A stretch of 64,000 bases of DNA from Flavobacterium jumunjinense (GTDB lineage Bacteria > Bacteroidota > Bacteroidia > Flavobacteriales > Flavobacteriaceae): NCBI RefSeq assembly GCF_021650975.2, contig NZ_CP091285.1, positions 310,001 to 374,000 on the forward strand, written 5' to 3'. Shown here in pieces: positions 26,650-37,058 of this stretch. The position numbers and the translations under genes were made by a program. Position 1 is the first letter of the stretch; every line of letters starts with the position of its first letter. The notes under the pieces are model-generated. The model worked only from the letters and a program-made list of their open reading frames with translations. It searched no databases and was not told the origin of the DNA.

Positions 26650-26681
26650 AATAAGCCACCTAGTAAACTAGATAGCTTATT
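26650..26681 (-). terminator. Hairpin after Cys-rich peptide 2
   Basis: AATAAGC and GCTTATT pair, then a 3x3 internal loop, then CTAG with CTAG around TAAA. It lies 20 bases after the stop at 26701. Its U-run is weak, so it may be a weak terminator. Confidence 0.45.
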
Positions 26682-26700
26682 ACATTTATTATGTTGATAA

Positions 26701-26904
26701 CTATATTGAAACATTATCGTCACAAGTATACACCTGAGGACATGCAAAATATCTACTACAGTAAAACGGACCTGTTACAGAACCACTACATGAACATCCG
26801 TATTTTGATAAATCTACATTTCCAGAAACACCACCTAAAATATTTTTTTGATTCTCTCTATTTAAGGTTACTACACCTTCAATTTTTAATAATTTACTTT
26901 TCAT
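26701..26904 (-). CDS. Cys-rich small peptide with double-glycine leader (paralogue 2)
   Basis: 67 residues. The leader MKSKLLKIEGVVTLNRENQKNILGG ends in a canonical GG at 24-25, as in substrates of C39-type peptidase/ABC exporters. The mature part reads VSGNVDLSKYGCSCSGSVTGP then FYCSRYFACPQVYTC, nearly the same as paralogue 1 around GCSCSGSVTGP. Five cysteines could form disulfides or thioethers. No peptidase, ABC exporter, radical SAM or lanthipeptide enzyme is seen nearby. Confidence 0.74.
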   Translation of the reverse strand: MKSKLLKIEGVVTLNRENQKNILGGVSGNVDLSKYGCSCSGSVTGPFYCSRYFACPQVYTCDDNVSI

Positions 26905-26955
26905 GATATAATTTGTTTATTGTTAATACTTTCAAATACAAACAATTAATTCAAC

Positions 26956-27414
26956 TTATAATTTAAAAGCAGTTGTGTTTTTTACTTCTCCAATCATAAA
27001 TGTACTATGTGTACTACCAATATGTTGTATCGTTGTTAATTTAGTAACCATAAATTCTCTATAAGCTTCCATATCTTTAACATAGATTTTCAAAATGTAA
27101 TCATAATCTCCACTAACATGAAAACATTCCAAAACCTCATCTAGTTTTACAACTTCTTTCTCAAATTGAGAAATCAGATCAATATTATGCTGCGTTAGTT
27201 TTATATGACAAAAAACTACGAAATTTTTATCTACCTTTGATTTATCTAAAAGTGCAACATATTTATTAATTACTTGCTCTCGTTCTAGTTTTTTAATTCT
27301 CTCATAAACAGCTGTTACAGAAAGATGTAACTTTAAAGACAATTCTTTTGTTGTCCTTTTTGTATCTAACTGCATCAACTCCAAGAGCTTCTTATCAATG
27401 TCGTCTAGTTTCAT
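26956..27414 (-). CDS. Lrp/AsnC-family transcriptional regulator
   Basis: 152 residues. The N-terminal helix-turn-helix (DDIDKKLLELMQLDTKRTTKELSLKLHLSVTAVYERIKKLE) and C-terminal RAM/ligand-sensing domain (ECFHVSGDYDYILKIYVKD, then HIGSTHSTFMI) are typical. It senses amino acids and binds DNA as a multimer. It is divergent from the marC and PLP-enzyme pair with a 150-base gap, so it probably controls them, perhaps in response to leucine or methionine. This is an inference from position. Confidence 0.9.
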   Translation of the reverse strand: MKLDDIDKKLLELMQLDTKRTTKELSLKLHLSVTAVYERIKKLEREQVINKYVALLDKSKVDKNFVVFCHIKLTQHNIDLISQFEKEVVKLDEVLECFHVSGDYDYILKIYVKDMEAYREFMVTKLTTIQHIGSTHSTFMIGEVKNTTAFKL

Positions 27415-27564
27415 TTGTTTATATTTTTAGTAAAAATACAAAAAAAGACTCTTCAAACAGAATAAACAACAACTATATCACAAAAAACCAGTTTATAAAA
27501 CTGAAATTTAACTTTATCATTGATAAATATTCCTTTATTACATTAATTTGTAATAAAAAAAACA

Positions 27565-28200
27565 ATGAATACTGCTTTTTCTTTTCTTTTCTTATGTTTG
27601 ACTTCGTTTTTCACTCTAATCAATCCTCTAGGAACGATGCCTGTTTTTCTGGCTATGACATCTGACCTACCAAAAGACGAAAGAAACAAAACAGCAAAAA
27701 AAGCAACCTTATACTCCTTTTTCATCCTTTGTGGTTTTGCTTTTTCAGGACAACTACTATTTTCATTTTTTGGCATTTCTATAAATAGTTTCAAAATAGT
27801 TGGCGGTGCAATATTTTTCCTAATGGGAATGGATATGCTTCAATCAAGACTTAGCCCTTCAAAAATAAAAACCGAAGAAATAAATAGCTATGTAAGCGAC
27901 ATAACAATAACACCACTAGCAATACCAATGATATGTGGACCAGGAGCAATTACTAATGCAATTGTATTAATGGAAGAAGCAGACTCCATTTTAAAAATCG
28001 TCTTCTTATTTTCTTCCATATTAATTATAAGTTTCTTTACCTACCTTATTCTATTAAGCTCTTCAAGAATTATAAAAATAATTGGTCAAACAGGCATTAA
28101 TGTAATGATGCGATTAATGGGACTAATTGTAATGGTAATTGCGGTAGAGTTCTTTTTTAGCGGTTTAATTCCAATTATCAATCAAATTAATTTTAAATAA
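27565..28200 (+). CDS. MarC-family integral membrane protein
   Basis: 211 residues with six hydrophobic spans. FFTLINPLGTMPVFLAMT at the start and PLAIPMICGPGAITNAIVLM in the middle are the MarC/UPF0056 signature repeats. Members have been proposed as amino-acid or small-solute transporters, but the role is not settled. It lies 6 bases ahead of the PLP enzyme gene and opposite an Lrp-type regulator. An export or uptake role for a sulfur or branched amino acid would fit this context. Confidence 0.87.
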   Translation: MNTAFSFLFLCLTSFFTLINPLGTMPVFLAMTSDLPKDERNKTAKKATLYSFFILCGFAFSGQLLFSFFGISINSFKIVGGAIFFLMGMDMLQSRLSPSKIKTEEINSYVSDITITPLAIPMICGPGAITNAIVLMEEADSILKIVFLFSSILIISFFTYLILLSSSRIIKIIGQTGINVMMRLMGLIVMVIAVEFFFSGLIPIINQINFK

Positions 28201-28206
28201 AAATAT

Positions 28207-29406
28207 ATGAAATTCAATCCAGCAGACAAAATTCAAGATTTACAATACTTTGGAGAATTTGGAGGAGTTAACCCTTCAATTTCTGATTCATCAACCTATA
28301 CTTTCTTATCAGCAAAAACAATGTTCGATACATTTGAAGGAAACGCAGAAGGTTGCTATCTATACTCTCGTCATTCTTCACCTAGTAATTTATACTTAGA
28401 CAGAGCATTAGCCGCTATGGAAGGAACAGAAACAGCAAATGTTTCCGCTTCTGGAATGGGAGCAATAACACCAACTCTATTACAATTATGCGGAAATGGA
28501 GACCATGTTGTTTCAAGCAGAACTATATACGGTGGAACATATGCATTCTTAAAAAACTTTGCTCCGCGAATGGGAATACAAACATCATTTGTAGATATCA
28601 CAAAATTAGATATCGTTGAATCTGCTATTACACCAAACACTAAAGTACTATACTGCGAAACAGTAAGCAACCCATTATTAGAAATTGCCGATTTAGCCAA
28701 TCTCTCAAAAATTGCAAAAAAACATAATTTAAAACTAGTTGTTGACAATACCTTTTCACCTTTATCTGTTTCTCCTATTAAATTAGGAGCCGATATTGTT
28801 ATTCATAGTTTAACAAAGTACATTAACGGAAGCAGCGACACTGTAGGCGGTGTTGTTTGTGCGTCGCAAGAATTTATTAATGACTTGAAAAATGTTAATT
28901 CTGGAGCAAGTATGCTTTTAGGACCAACAATGGACAGCATGCGTTCTGCTTCAGTAATGAAAAACCTAAGAACACTTCATTTACGCATCAAACAACATAG
29001 TTACAATGCTACTTATTTAGCAGAAAAATTTGAAAAAGACGGTTTAAAAACAGTTTATCCAGGACTAAAAAGTCACCCAAGTCATGAAGTTTACAAAAAA
29101 ATGATTAATCCTGAGTATGGTTTTGGTGGAATGATGACAGTTGACGTTGGAAATTTAGACAAAGCAAACGCTTTGATGGAACTAATGCAAGAGCGTAACT
29201 TAGGATACTTAGCCGTAAGTTTAGGATTCTACAAAACGTTATTTAGCGCACCAGGAACTTCTACTTCTTCTGAGATTCCTTTAGAAGAACAAGTAGAAAT
29301 GGGATTGACCGATGGACTAATACGTTTTTCTATAGGATTAGACAACGACATCGAAAGAACCTATCAAATGATGAAAGATTGCATGAAAGAAATTGGCATT
29401 TTATAA
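28207..29406 (+). CDS. Cys/Met-metabolism PLP enzyme (methionine gamma-lyase-like)
   Basis: 399 residues. Fold-type I PLP enzyme of the trans-sulfuration family: YSRHSSPSNLYLDRALAAMEGTE, the phosphate-binding SGMGAITPTLLQL, VVDNTFSPL, and the PLP lysine in SLTKYINGSSDTVGG. FSAPGTSTSSE near the end is the usual C-terminal substrate block. It could be methionine gamma-lyase, cystathionine gamma-lyase or a synthase; MGL is the common annotation for this length in flavobacteria. It is likely in an operon with marC under the divergent Lrp regulator. Confidence 0.85.
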   Translation: MKFNPADKIQDLQYFGEFGGVNPSISDSSTYTFLSAKTMFDTFEGNAEGCYLYSRHSSPSNLYLDRALAAMEGTETANVSASGMGAITPTLLQLCGNGDHVVSSRTIYGGTYAFLKNFAPRMGIQTSFVDITKLDIVESAITPNTKVLYCETVSNPLLEIADLANLSKIAKKHNLKLVVDNTFSPLSVSPIKLGADIVIHSLTKYINGSSDTVGGVVCASQEFINDLKNVNSGASMLLGPTMDSMRSASVMKNLRTLHLRIKQHSYNATYLAEKFEKDGLKTVYPGLKSHPSHEVYKKMINPEYGFGGMMTVDVGNLDKANALMELMQERNLGYLAVSLGFYKTLFSAPGTSTSSEIPLEEQVEMGLTDGLIRFSIGLDNDIERTYQMMKDCMKEIGIL

Positions 29407-29489
29407 TAAACACAACCTTATTTGTGATAAAATCCGATTACGAAAATGAACATGCCCCAAAAAGTTAGACACTATTTGGGGCATTTTTT

Positions 29490-30008
29490 ATGGAAAGAAA
29501 AGTCAAGTATTCTTATGCATTTAAGTTAGAATGTGTAGAATTAGTATTAAAGAAACATTATTCAAATTTATATGTTTCAAAGTTAAAAGGTCCAGACGAA
29601 TCTAATATTCGTAAGTGGATTAGATTTTATAAAAGCTATGGAAAAGAGGGTTTATTACCCAGGAGAAATCAAAGTTATTCAGCTGATTTTAAGCTAAAAG
29701 TATTAAAAACTATAGAAAAGGAATCACTTTCATTAATAGATACTTGTTTAAAGTTTAATATTCCTGATTTAGCTATTATTGTAAAATGGAAAAAAGATTT
29801 TGTTAACTTTGGTTTTGAAGGACTACAACCAAAAATTAAAGGAAGACCAAGATCTATGAATTTTAAAAGCAAAAAAAGCAAATCAGCTAAGCCACTAACC
29901 AGAGAAGAAGAACTTCTTAAGGAAAATGAAGCATTACGTTGTGAGAATGATTATTTAAAAAAGTTACAAGCCTTAATTCAGGCGGAAGAAAGAGCCAACA
30001 AGCGCTAG
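29490..30008 (+). CDS. IS3-family transposase OrfA
   Basis: 172 residues with helix-turn-helix regions (YSYAFKLECVELVLKKHYS and a second near 60-100) and a leucine-zipper-like coiled coil at the end (EELLKENEALRCENDYLKKL). It binds the element's ends and dimerises. The frame ends at 30008 just past an A-AAA-AAG slippery heptamer (29957-29963). Intact. Confidence 0.9.
   Translation: MERKVKYSYAFKLECVELVLKKHYSNLYVSKLKGPDESNIRKWIRFYKSYGKEGLLPRRNQSYSADFKLKVLKTIEKESLSLIDTCLKFNIPDLAIIVKWKKDFVNFGFEGLQPKIKGRPRSMNFKSKKSKSAKPLTREEELLKENEALRCENDYLKKLQALIQAEERANKR
29957..29963 (+). other. Programmed -1 frameshift site of IS element 1
   Basis: AAAAAAG is in the right phase (A AAA AAG relative to orfA). 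The -1 frame is open from here to the orfB start at 30014 and through orfB, so slippage would give an OrfAB fusion transposase, as in IS150 and IS911. Confidence 0.8.
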
Positions 30009-30013
30009 TCATA

Positions 30014-30847
30014 ATGGAATTAAGGCATAAATATGATTTAAAAGTACTTTTAAATTATACAAATATGGCAAGAAGTAGTTTTTATTATCATCAAAAACAA
30101 AGTAAATTAAGTGATAAATATAGAGTAGTTAAAGAACTGATTAAATCGATTTATCACAAACATAAAGGTCGTTATGGTTATCGAAGAGTAACTGATGAAC
30201 TTCAAAATAAAGGAATAATTATTAATCATAAAACAGTTTTCAGGTTAATGAAATTATTAGGATTAAAAAGCGTCATTAGAGTTAAAAAGTATAGATCATA
30301 TAAAGGAGAGCATGGTAAAATAGCTCCTAATATTTTAGAAAGAAATTTTAAAGCAACAGCACCAAATCAAAAATGGGCAACTGATGTTACCGAGTTTAAT
30401 GTCTCTGGAAAGAAGCTATATTTATCACCGATAATTGACTTATTTAATCAAGAAATTATTAGTTATGAGTTAACAGAACGACCTGTATTTAATCAGGTAG
30501 TTATGATGCTTAAAAAAGCATTTAAGAAAATACCAAATAAGACTAATTTAATTTTACACTCTGACCAAGGTTGGCAATATCAAATGAAGCACTATCAATA
30601 TTTATTGAAACAAAAAGGGATTACACAAAGTATGTCTAGAAAAGCAAATTGTTTAGACAATGCCATTATTGAAAACTTCTTTGGAATATTAAAATCAGAG
30701 CTGTTTTATCTAAAAAAATACAAGTCTATTGAAGAATTAAAAAAGGAGATAATAGAATATATAAGTTATTATAATAATGAAAGAATTAAATCAAATTTAA
30801 ACAAAATGAGCCCGATAAAATATCGAGCTCATTATTATCAAAATTAA
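30014..30847 (+). CDS. IS3-family transposase OrfB (DDE integrase)
   Basis: 277 residues. It has the HTH_21 domain (KGRYGYRRVTDELQNKGI) and an rve/DDE integrase core: the first Asp in WATDVTEF, the second in LHSDQGWQY, and the Glu in ENFFGILKSEL with YYNNERI after it. All three catalytic acids are present and the frame is uninterrupted, so the transposase should be active when fused to OrfA by frameshifting. Confidence 0.92.
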   Translation: MELRHKYDLKVLLNYTNMARSSFYYHQKQSKLSDKYRVVKELIKSIYHKHKGRYGYRRVTDELQNKGIIINHKTVFRLMKLLGLKSVIRVKKYRSYKGEHGKIAPNILERNFKATAPNQKWATDVTEFNVSGKKLYLSPIIDLFNQEIISYELTERPVFNQVVMMLKKAFKKIPNKTNLILHSDQGWQYQMKHYQYLLKQKGITQSMSRKANCLDNAIIENFFGILKSELFYLKKYKSIEELKKEIIEYISYYNNERIKSNLNKMSPIKYRAHYYQN

Positions 30848-30925
30848 TTATAAATTTGTCTAACCTTTTGGGTGCAGTCTAAATTTAGTCAAACGGTTTT
30901 TTTTATCTTTGAAAAAATGCAGACT

Positions 30926-32281
30926 ATGAAAAAAACCAATCTTATAGTATTATTACTTTTTTCCTACTTAGGACATACTCAAACCGATTCGAAAATTTAC
31001 AACATCATTGATGAAGTTTCAGTAGAAAGAATAAAAAAAGACATTACAAAACTTACGAACTTCGGAACAAGAAACACTTTTAGCGACACCGTTTCTAACA
31101 CACGAGGTATTGGAGCAGCAAGAAGGTGGATTAAAAAAGAATTCGAAAACATTTCAAAGAATTGCACAAACTGTTTAGATGTTTTCTATCAAAAAGATTT
31201 CGTTACTACCAATGATGGAGAAAGAGTCCCTAAAGATACTTGGATTGTAAATGTTGTTGCGATACAAAAAGGAACAAAATACCCAAATCGATTTGTTATT
31301 ATGAGTGGTGATATTGATAGTAGGAATTCTGACACTATGGATTTTTCTACTGATGCACCTGGCGCAAATGATAATGCTACTGGTATGGCAGGAACAATAG
31401 AAGCAGCAAGAGTATTATCTAATTACAAATTCGAAAACAGCATCATTTATCTAGGACTTTCAGGTGAAGAACAAGGATTATTTGGAGGAAAAGGCTTTGC
31501 AACCTATGCCAAAAACAAAGGATGGGAAATTATTGGGGTTTTAAACAACGATATGATTGGAAACATTGAAGGAGTTGATGGTATTATTGACAATAGAACA
31601 TTTCGAATATTCTCTGAGCCAACTCCAACAAACGAAACAGACAAAGAACGTAATCTAAGACGCTTTTATGGTGGAGAAGTTGACGGTATTTCAAGGCAAT
31701 TAGCACGCTACATTGAAAAAACAACCAAAACATATATGCCAGAAATGAATCCAATGATGATTTATCGTTTGGATCGATTTGGAAGAGGCGGACATCATCG
31801 TCCTTTTAATGATTTAGGCTTTGCAGGTGTTAGAATTATGGAAGCACACGAAAATTACAACCGTCAACATCAAAACATTAGAGAAGAAAACGGTATAAAA
31901 TATGGCGACATTTTAGAGGGCGTAAATTTTGAATACACAAAAAAGCTCACAACGGTTAACGCAATAAATCTAGCAGCATTAGCTTGGTCACCACCAGCAC
32001 CTGAAAATGTTTTAATTGGAGGAATTGTTGAACCAAATGTAAAATTAAGATGGAAAAAAAGTGAAGACACAACCATAAAAGGTTATAAAATTTATTGGAG
32101 GCTCACCACTTCTTCACAATGGGAACACAGCAGATTTGTAGGAAATGTTGATAATTTCGAATTAAAAGGTATTATAATTGACAACTATTTCTTTGGTGTT
32201 GCAGCAGTTGGAGAAAACAATCATGAAAGTATTGTTGTTTTCCCAAATGACATCATAAAAAACACATTTAGAAAAAAGTGA
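30926..32281 (+). CDS. Secreted M28-family peptidase with Asp at the first metal position
   Basis: 451 residues from the ATG at 30926, which begins a signal peptide (NLIVLLLFSYLGHTQT). A longer frame starts inside the IS and is artificial. The M28 core holds DAPGANDNATG with the bridging D149 and LSGEEQGLFGG (catalytic Glu pair). The first zinc ligand, normally His in GHYD or GHID, is D129 in SGDIDSR. The C-terminal 90 residues are an FN3-like module (VKLRWKKSEDTTIKGYKIYW). A -7 element TATCTTTG lies at 30904-30911, 28 bases past the IS end, so the insertion sits at or near its -33 region. Confidence 0.82.
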   Translation: MKKTNLIVLLLFSYLGHTQTDSKIYNIIDEVSVERIKKDITKLTNFGTRNTFSDTVSNTRGIGAARRWIKKEFENISKNCTNCLDVFYQKDFVTTNDGERVPKDTWIVNVVAIQKGTKYPNRFVIMSGDIDSRNSDTMDFSTDAPGANDNATGMAGTIEAARVLSNYKFENSIIYLGLSGEEQGLFGGKGFATYAKNKGWEIIGVLNNDMIGNIEGVDGIIDNRTFRIFSEPTPTNETDKERNLRRFYGGEVDGISRQLARYIEKTTKTYMPEMNPMMIYRLDRFGRGGHHRPFNDLGFAGVRIMEAHENYNRQHQNIREENGIKYGDILEGVNFEYTKKLTTVNAINLAALAWSPPAPENVLIGGIVEPNVKLRWKKSEDTTIKGYKIYWRLTTSSQWEHSRFVGNVDNFELKGIIIDNYFFGVAAVGENNHESIVVFPNDIIKNTFRKK

Positions 32282-32405
32282 TTTTCACATATATACAAAA
32301 AATTAAGAAAAAAATCTAAATAATGAAAATTAAGTCATTTTTGAAGCTAGACATCTTTGTCATTACTAACTCTTTTTTCTATCTTGCATCCTCAAAAAAC
32401 AATAA

Positions 32406-33863
32406 ATGGATACTAAAATAAATTCAAATAAAGAATTAAGCATTTGGGAAGCTCTAATTCCTGTTTTTGCATTAATAGCAATGCTAGGTTATAACGTTTA
32501 CATATTTGGTGACGATGCGCTAGGCGGAAGCAATCAATTTGTCTTACTATTAGGTGCTTCAGTTGCTGCAATCGTAGGCTTTTTCAACAAAGTATCTTAC
32601 CAGAAAATGATTGATGAAGTTGCTGAAAACATAAAATCTACTGCTGGTGCCATTTTAATCTTACTAATGGTCGGTGCACTTGCAGGAACATGGTTAGTAA
32701 GTGGTATTATTCCATCGATGATATATTATGGTCTACAAATTTTAAGCCCTGCAATATTTCTACCAGCTACATTAGTTATTTGTGCAGTAATATCTATCGC
32801 GACAGGTAGTTCTTGGACTACTTCTGCCACTGTAGGTATTGCGCTTATTGGAATTGGAGGAGCACTTGGTTTTCCTCTTGGAATGATTGCTGGTGCCGTA
32901 ATCTCTGGAGCTTATTTCGGTGACAAATTATCTCCAATGTCAGACACTACAAATTTAGCTCCCGCAATGGCTGGAACAGATTTATTTACCCATATTAAAT
33001 ATATGGCTTTAACAACTACTCCTACTTTTATCATCACATTAATTTTATTCATAATTTTAGGACTAACCGTTGATACAAATGGAATTGCAGATTCTTCAGG
33101 TTTACTTTTAGACATAGAAAAATCTTTCAACATTACCCCTTGGTTATTTTTAGTCCCTGTCGTTGTTATAGGTTTAATTATTAAAAAAACTGAACCTCTA
33201 GTTGCATTATTGGTTGGTACATTATTAGCAGGTATTTTTGCTATTATTTTTCAACCAGAAATTGTACTCATGCTTTCTGGTGGTAAAAACCTAAACTTTG
33301 CAAATGCATACAAAGGGATTCTAAATGCTATAACTACTGATTCTGTAATTCCAACAGAAAACGAAACCCTACAAGACTTATTTAAATCTGGAGGAATGCA
33401 AAAAATGCTTGGTACTATCTGGTTAATTGTTTGCGCAATGGTATTTGGAGGAATTATGGACGCAATTGGAGCATTAGCAAGAATAAGTCAAACTTTATTA
33501 AAAATGGCTAAATCTGTATTCGGATTATTCGCAGCAACTGTTGGTAGTTGTTTAGCATTAAACATTACCGCTTCAGATCAATATTTAGCAATAGTAGTTC
33601 CTGGGAAAATGTTCTCAAAAGCTTATGCAGACAAAGGTTTAGCTCCGGAAAACTTAAGTAGAACATTAGAAGATTCTGGAACTGTTACTTCCGTATTAAT
33701 TCCTTGGAACACATGTGGTGCTTATCAATCTGGAACGCTTGGAGTAGAAACCTTAGACTATCTTCCATATGCCTTCTTCAACATATTAAGTCCATTCATG
33801 ACATTAATTTTTGCAGCTTTCAATATAAAAATAAAACAATTAGTTTCAACTATTAAAGAATAA
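32406..33863 (+). CDS. nhaC: NhaC-family Na+/H+ antiporter
   Basis: 485 residues with about 11-12 membrane spans. Family blocks are SSWTTSATVGIALIGIG, GAVISGAYFGDKLSPMSDTTNLAP and SGTVTSVLIPWNTCGAYQSGTLG. It exchanges Na+ for H+ and helps pH and salt homeostasis, common in marine flavobacteria. It is followed by a terminator and so is a single gene. Confidence 0.92.
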   Translation: MDTKINSNKELSIWEALIPVFALIAMLGYNVYIFGDDALGGSNQFVLLLGASVAAIVGFFNKVSYQKMIDEVAENIKSTAGAILILLMVGALAGTWLVSGIIPSMIYYGLQILSPAIFLPATLVICAVISIATGSSWTTSATVGIALIGIGGALGFPLGMIAGAVISGAYFGDKLSPMSDTTNLAPAMAGTDLFTHIKYMALTTTPTFIITLILFIILGLTVDTNGIADSSGLLLDIEKSFNITPWLFLVPVVVIGLIIKKTEPLVALLVGTLLAGIFAIIFQPEIVLMLSGGKNLNFANAYKGILNAITTDSVIPTENETLQDLFKSGGMQKMLGTIWLIVCAMVFGGIMDAIGALARISQTLLKMAKSVFGLFAATVGSCLALNITASDQYLAIVVPGKMFSKAYADKGLAPENLSRTLEDSGTVTSVLIPWNTCGAYQSGTLGVETLDYLPYAFFNILSPFMTLIFAAFNIKIKQLVSTIKE

Positions 33864-33900
33864 TAAAACTATAACTAAAATCTATTTTAAAATAAAAATT

Positions 33901-33927
33901 AACCATTACTTAAAAGAAGTAGTGGTT
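33901..33927 (+). terminator. Terminator of nhaC
   Basis: An 11-bp stem with one G-U pair (AACCATTACTT with AAGTAGTGGTT) and a 5-base loop is followed by a run of seven T. Confidence 0.85.
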
Positions 33928-33989
33928 TTTTTATTTGTATTTTTGGTAAACAAACAATTGATTTTCAAATCATTTATTAAAAAATATAA

Positions 33990-36185
<2,196 letters not shown>

Positions 36186-36252
36186 ATAAAGTAATTAGTT
36201 TCAGCTATCAAAGAACAACTCAATAATAGCTAAAAACTATTTTAAAATAAGA

Positions 36253-36285
36253 AATAACCATAACTTAATCCTAGTTATGGTTATT
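36253..36285 (+). terminator. Terminator of katG
   Basis: A 13-bp perfect stem (AATAACCATAACT with AGTTATGGTTATT) around a 7-base loop, followed by TTATTTAT. Confidence 0.85.
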
Positions 36286-36339
36286 TTATTTATAATTTTG
36301 CCTTAAGAAATTAAAACAACAATTTAAACACAAAAAACT

Positions 36340-36975
36340 ATGGCATTAGTAGGAAAAAAATTCCCAAACATCACTGTAGATGCAATCTCTGAAATGGGTG
36401 ACAATTTAAGAATCAACGTTTTAGAAGAAGCTGTAAACAACAAGAAAAAAGTACTTTTATTTTGGTATCCAAAAGATTTTACTTTTGTTTGCCCAACTGA
36501 ACTACATGCTTTCCAAGCTGCTTTAGGTGATTTCGAAAAAAGAAACACTATGGTTATTGGTGCTTCTTGCGACACAAATGAAGTTCATTTTGCTTGGTTA
36601 AATACTGCAAAAGACAACGGTGGAATTGAAGGAGTAACTTACCCTTTATTAGCTGACACAACTAGAAACTTATCTGCTTCTTTAGATATTCTTGATGCAG
36701 AATGGGTTTATGATGACAACATGGAAGAAGAAATCTTAGAAGGTTCTAATGTAACTTTCAGAGCTACTTATTTAATTGACGAAGAAGGAAAAATCTTCCA
36801 CGAAAGTGTAAACGATATGCCATTAGGTAGAAATGTGAATGAATATTTACGTTTAATAGACGCTTATACCCACGTTCAAACTAAAGGTGAAGTTTGTCCT
36901 GCAAACTGGGAAGAAGGAAAAGATGCAATGAGTGCTGACAGAAACAGTACAGCTGCTTATTTATCTTCTCACTAA
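36340..36975 (+). CDS. 2-Cys peroxiredoxin (AhpC/TSA family)
   Basis: 211 residues. The peroxidatic cysteine is C51 in FTFVCPTEL; the resolving cysteine is C186 in GEVCPANW. The Thr and Arg of the active site and the helical C-terminal end are typical of the AhpC-like group. It reduces H2O2 and organic peroxides. A -7-like element TAATTTTG is at 36293-36300. It is followed by a thioredoxin gene that could supply its electrons. Confidence 0.93.
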   Translation: MALVGKKFPNITVDAISEMGDNLRINVLEEAVNNKKKVLLFWYPKDFTFVCPTELHAFQAALGDFEKRNTMVIGASCDTNEVHFAWLNTAKDNGGIEGVTYPLLADTTRNLSASLDILDAEWVYDDNMEEEILEGSNVTFRATYLIDEEGKIFHESVNDMPLGRNVNEYLRLIDAYTHVQTKGEVCPANWEEGKDAMSADRNSTAAYLSSH

Positions 36976-36992
36976 TAAATTACTCTGTTTCG

Positions 36993-37024
36993 AGTTTCAA
37001 GTTCAATAAAGAGAACTTGAAACT
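36993..37024 (+). repeat. Inverted repeat between peroxiredoxin and thioredoxin genes
   Basis: A perfect 12-bp stem (AGTTTCAAGTTC, 36993-37004, with 37013-37024) lacks a U-run. It may be an mRNA processing or attenuation hairpin, letting the peroxiredoxin be made in excess over thioredoxin. Confidence 0.6.
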
Positions 37025-37058
37025 TGGAACTATTTTAAAATCTTAAATTACAAAGAAA

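Larger units (their letters stand above)
29453..30876 (+). mobile_element. IS3-family insertion sequence (element 1)
   Basis: About 1.42 kb with orfA and orfB. Imperfect terminal repeats start TGCCCCAAAAAGTTAGACA (left) and, reading inward from the right end, TGCACCCAAAAGGTTAGACA. The flanks (ACA and GTC) do not give a target duplication, so the exact ends or the age are uncertain. The left repeat also forms a hairpin, TGCCCCAAA with TTTGGGGCA (29453-29483), followed by TTTTTT right up to the orfA start. A second hairpin (30806-30832) lies in the last codons of orfB. Confidence 0.85.

Noticed and set aside
29453..30876. Target-site duplication of IS element 1
   Set aside because: The bases flanking the inferred ends do not match (ACA versus GTC), so no duplication is claimed.
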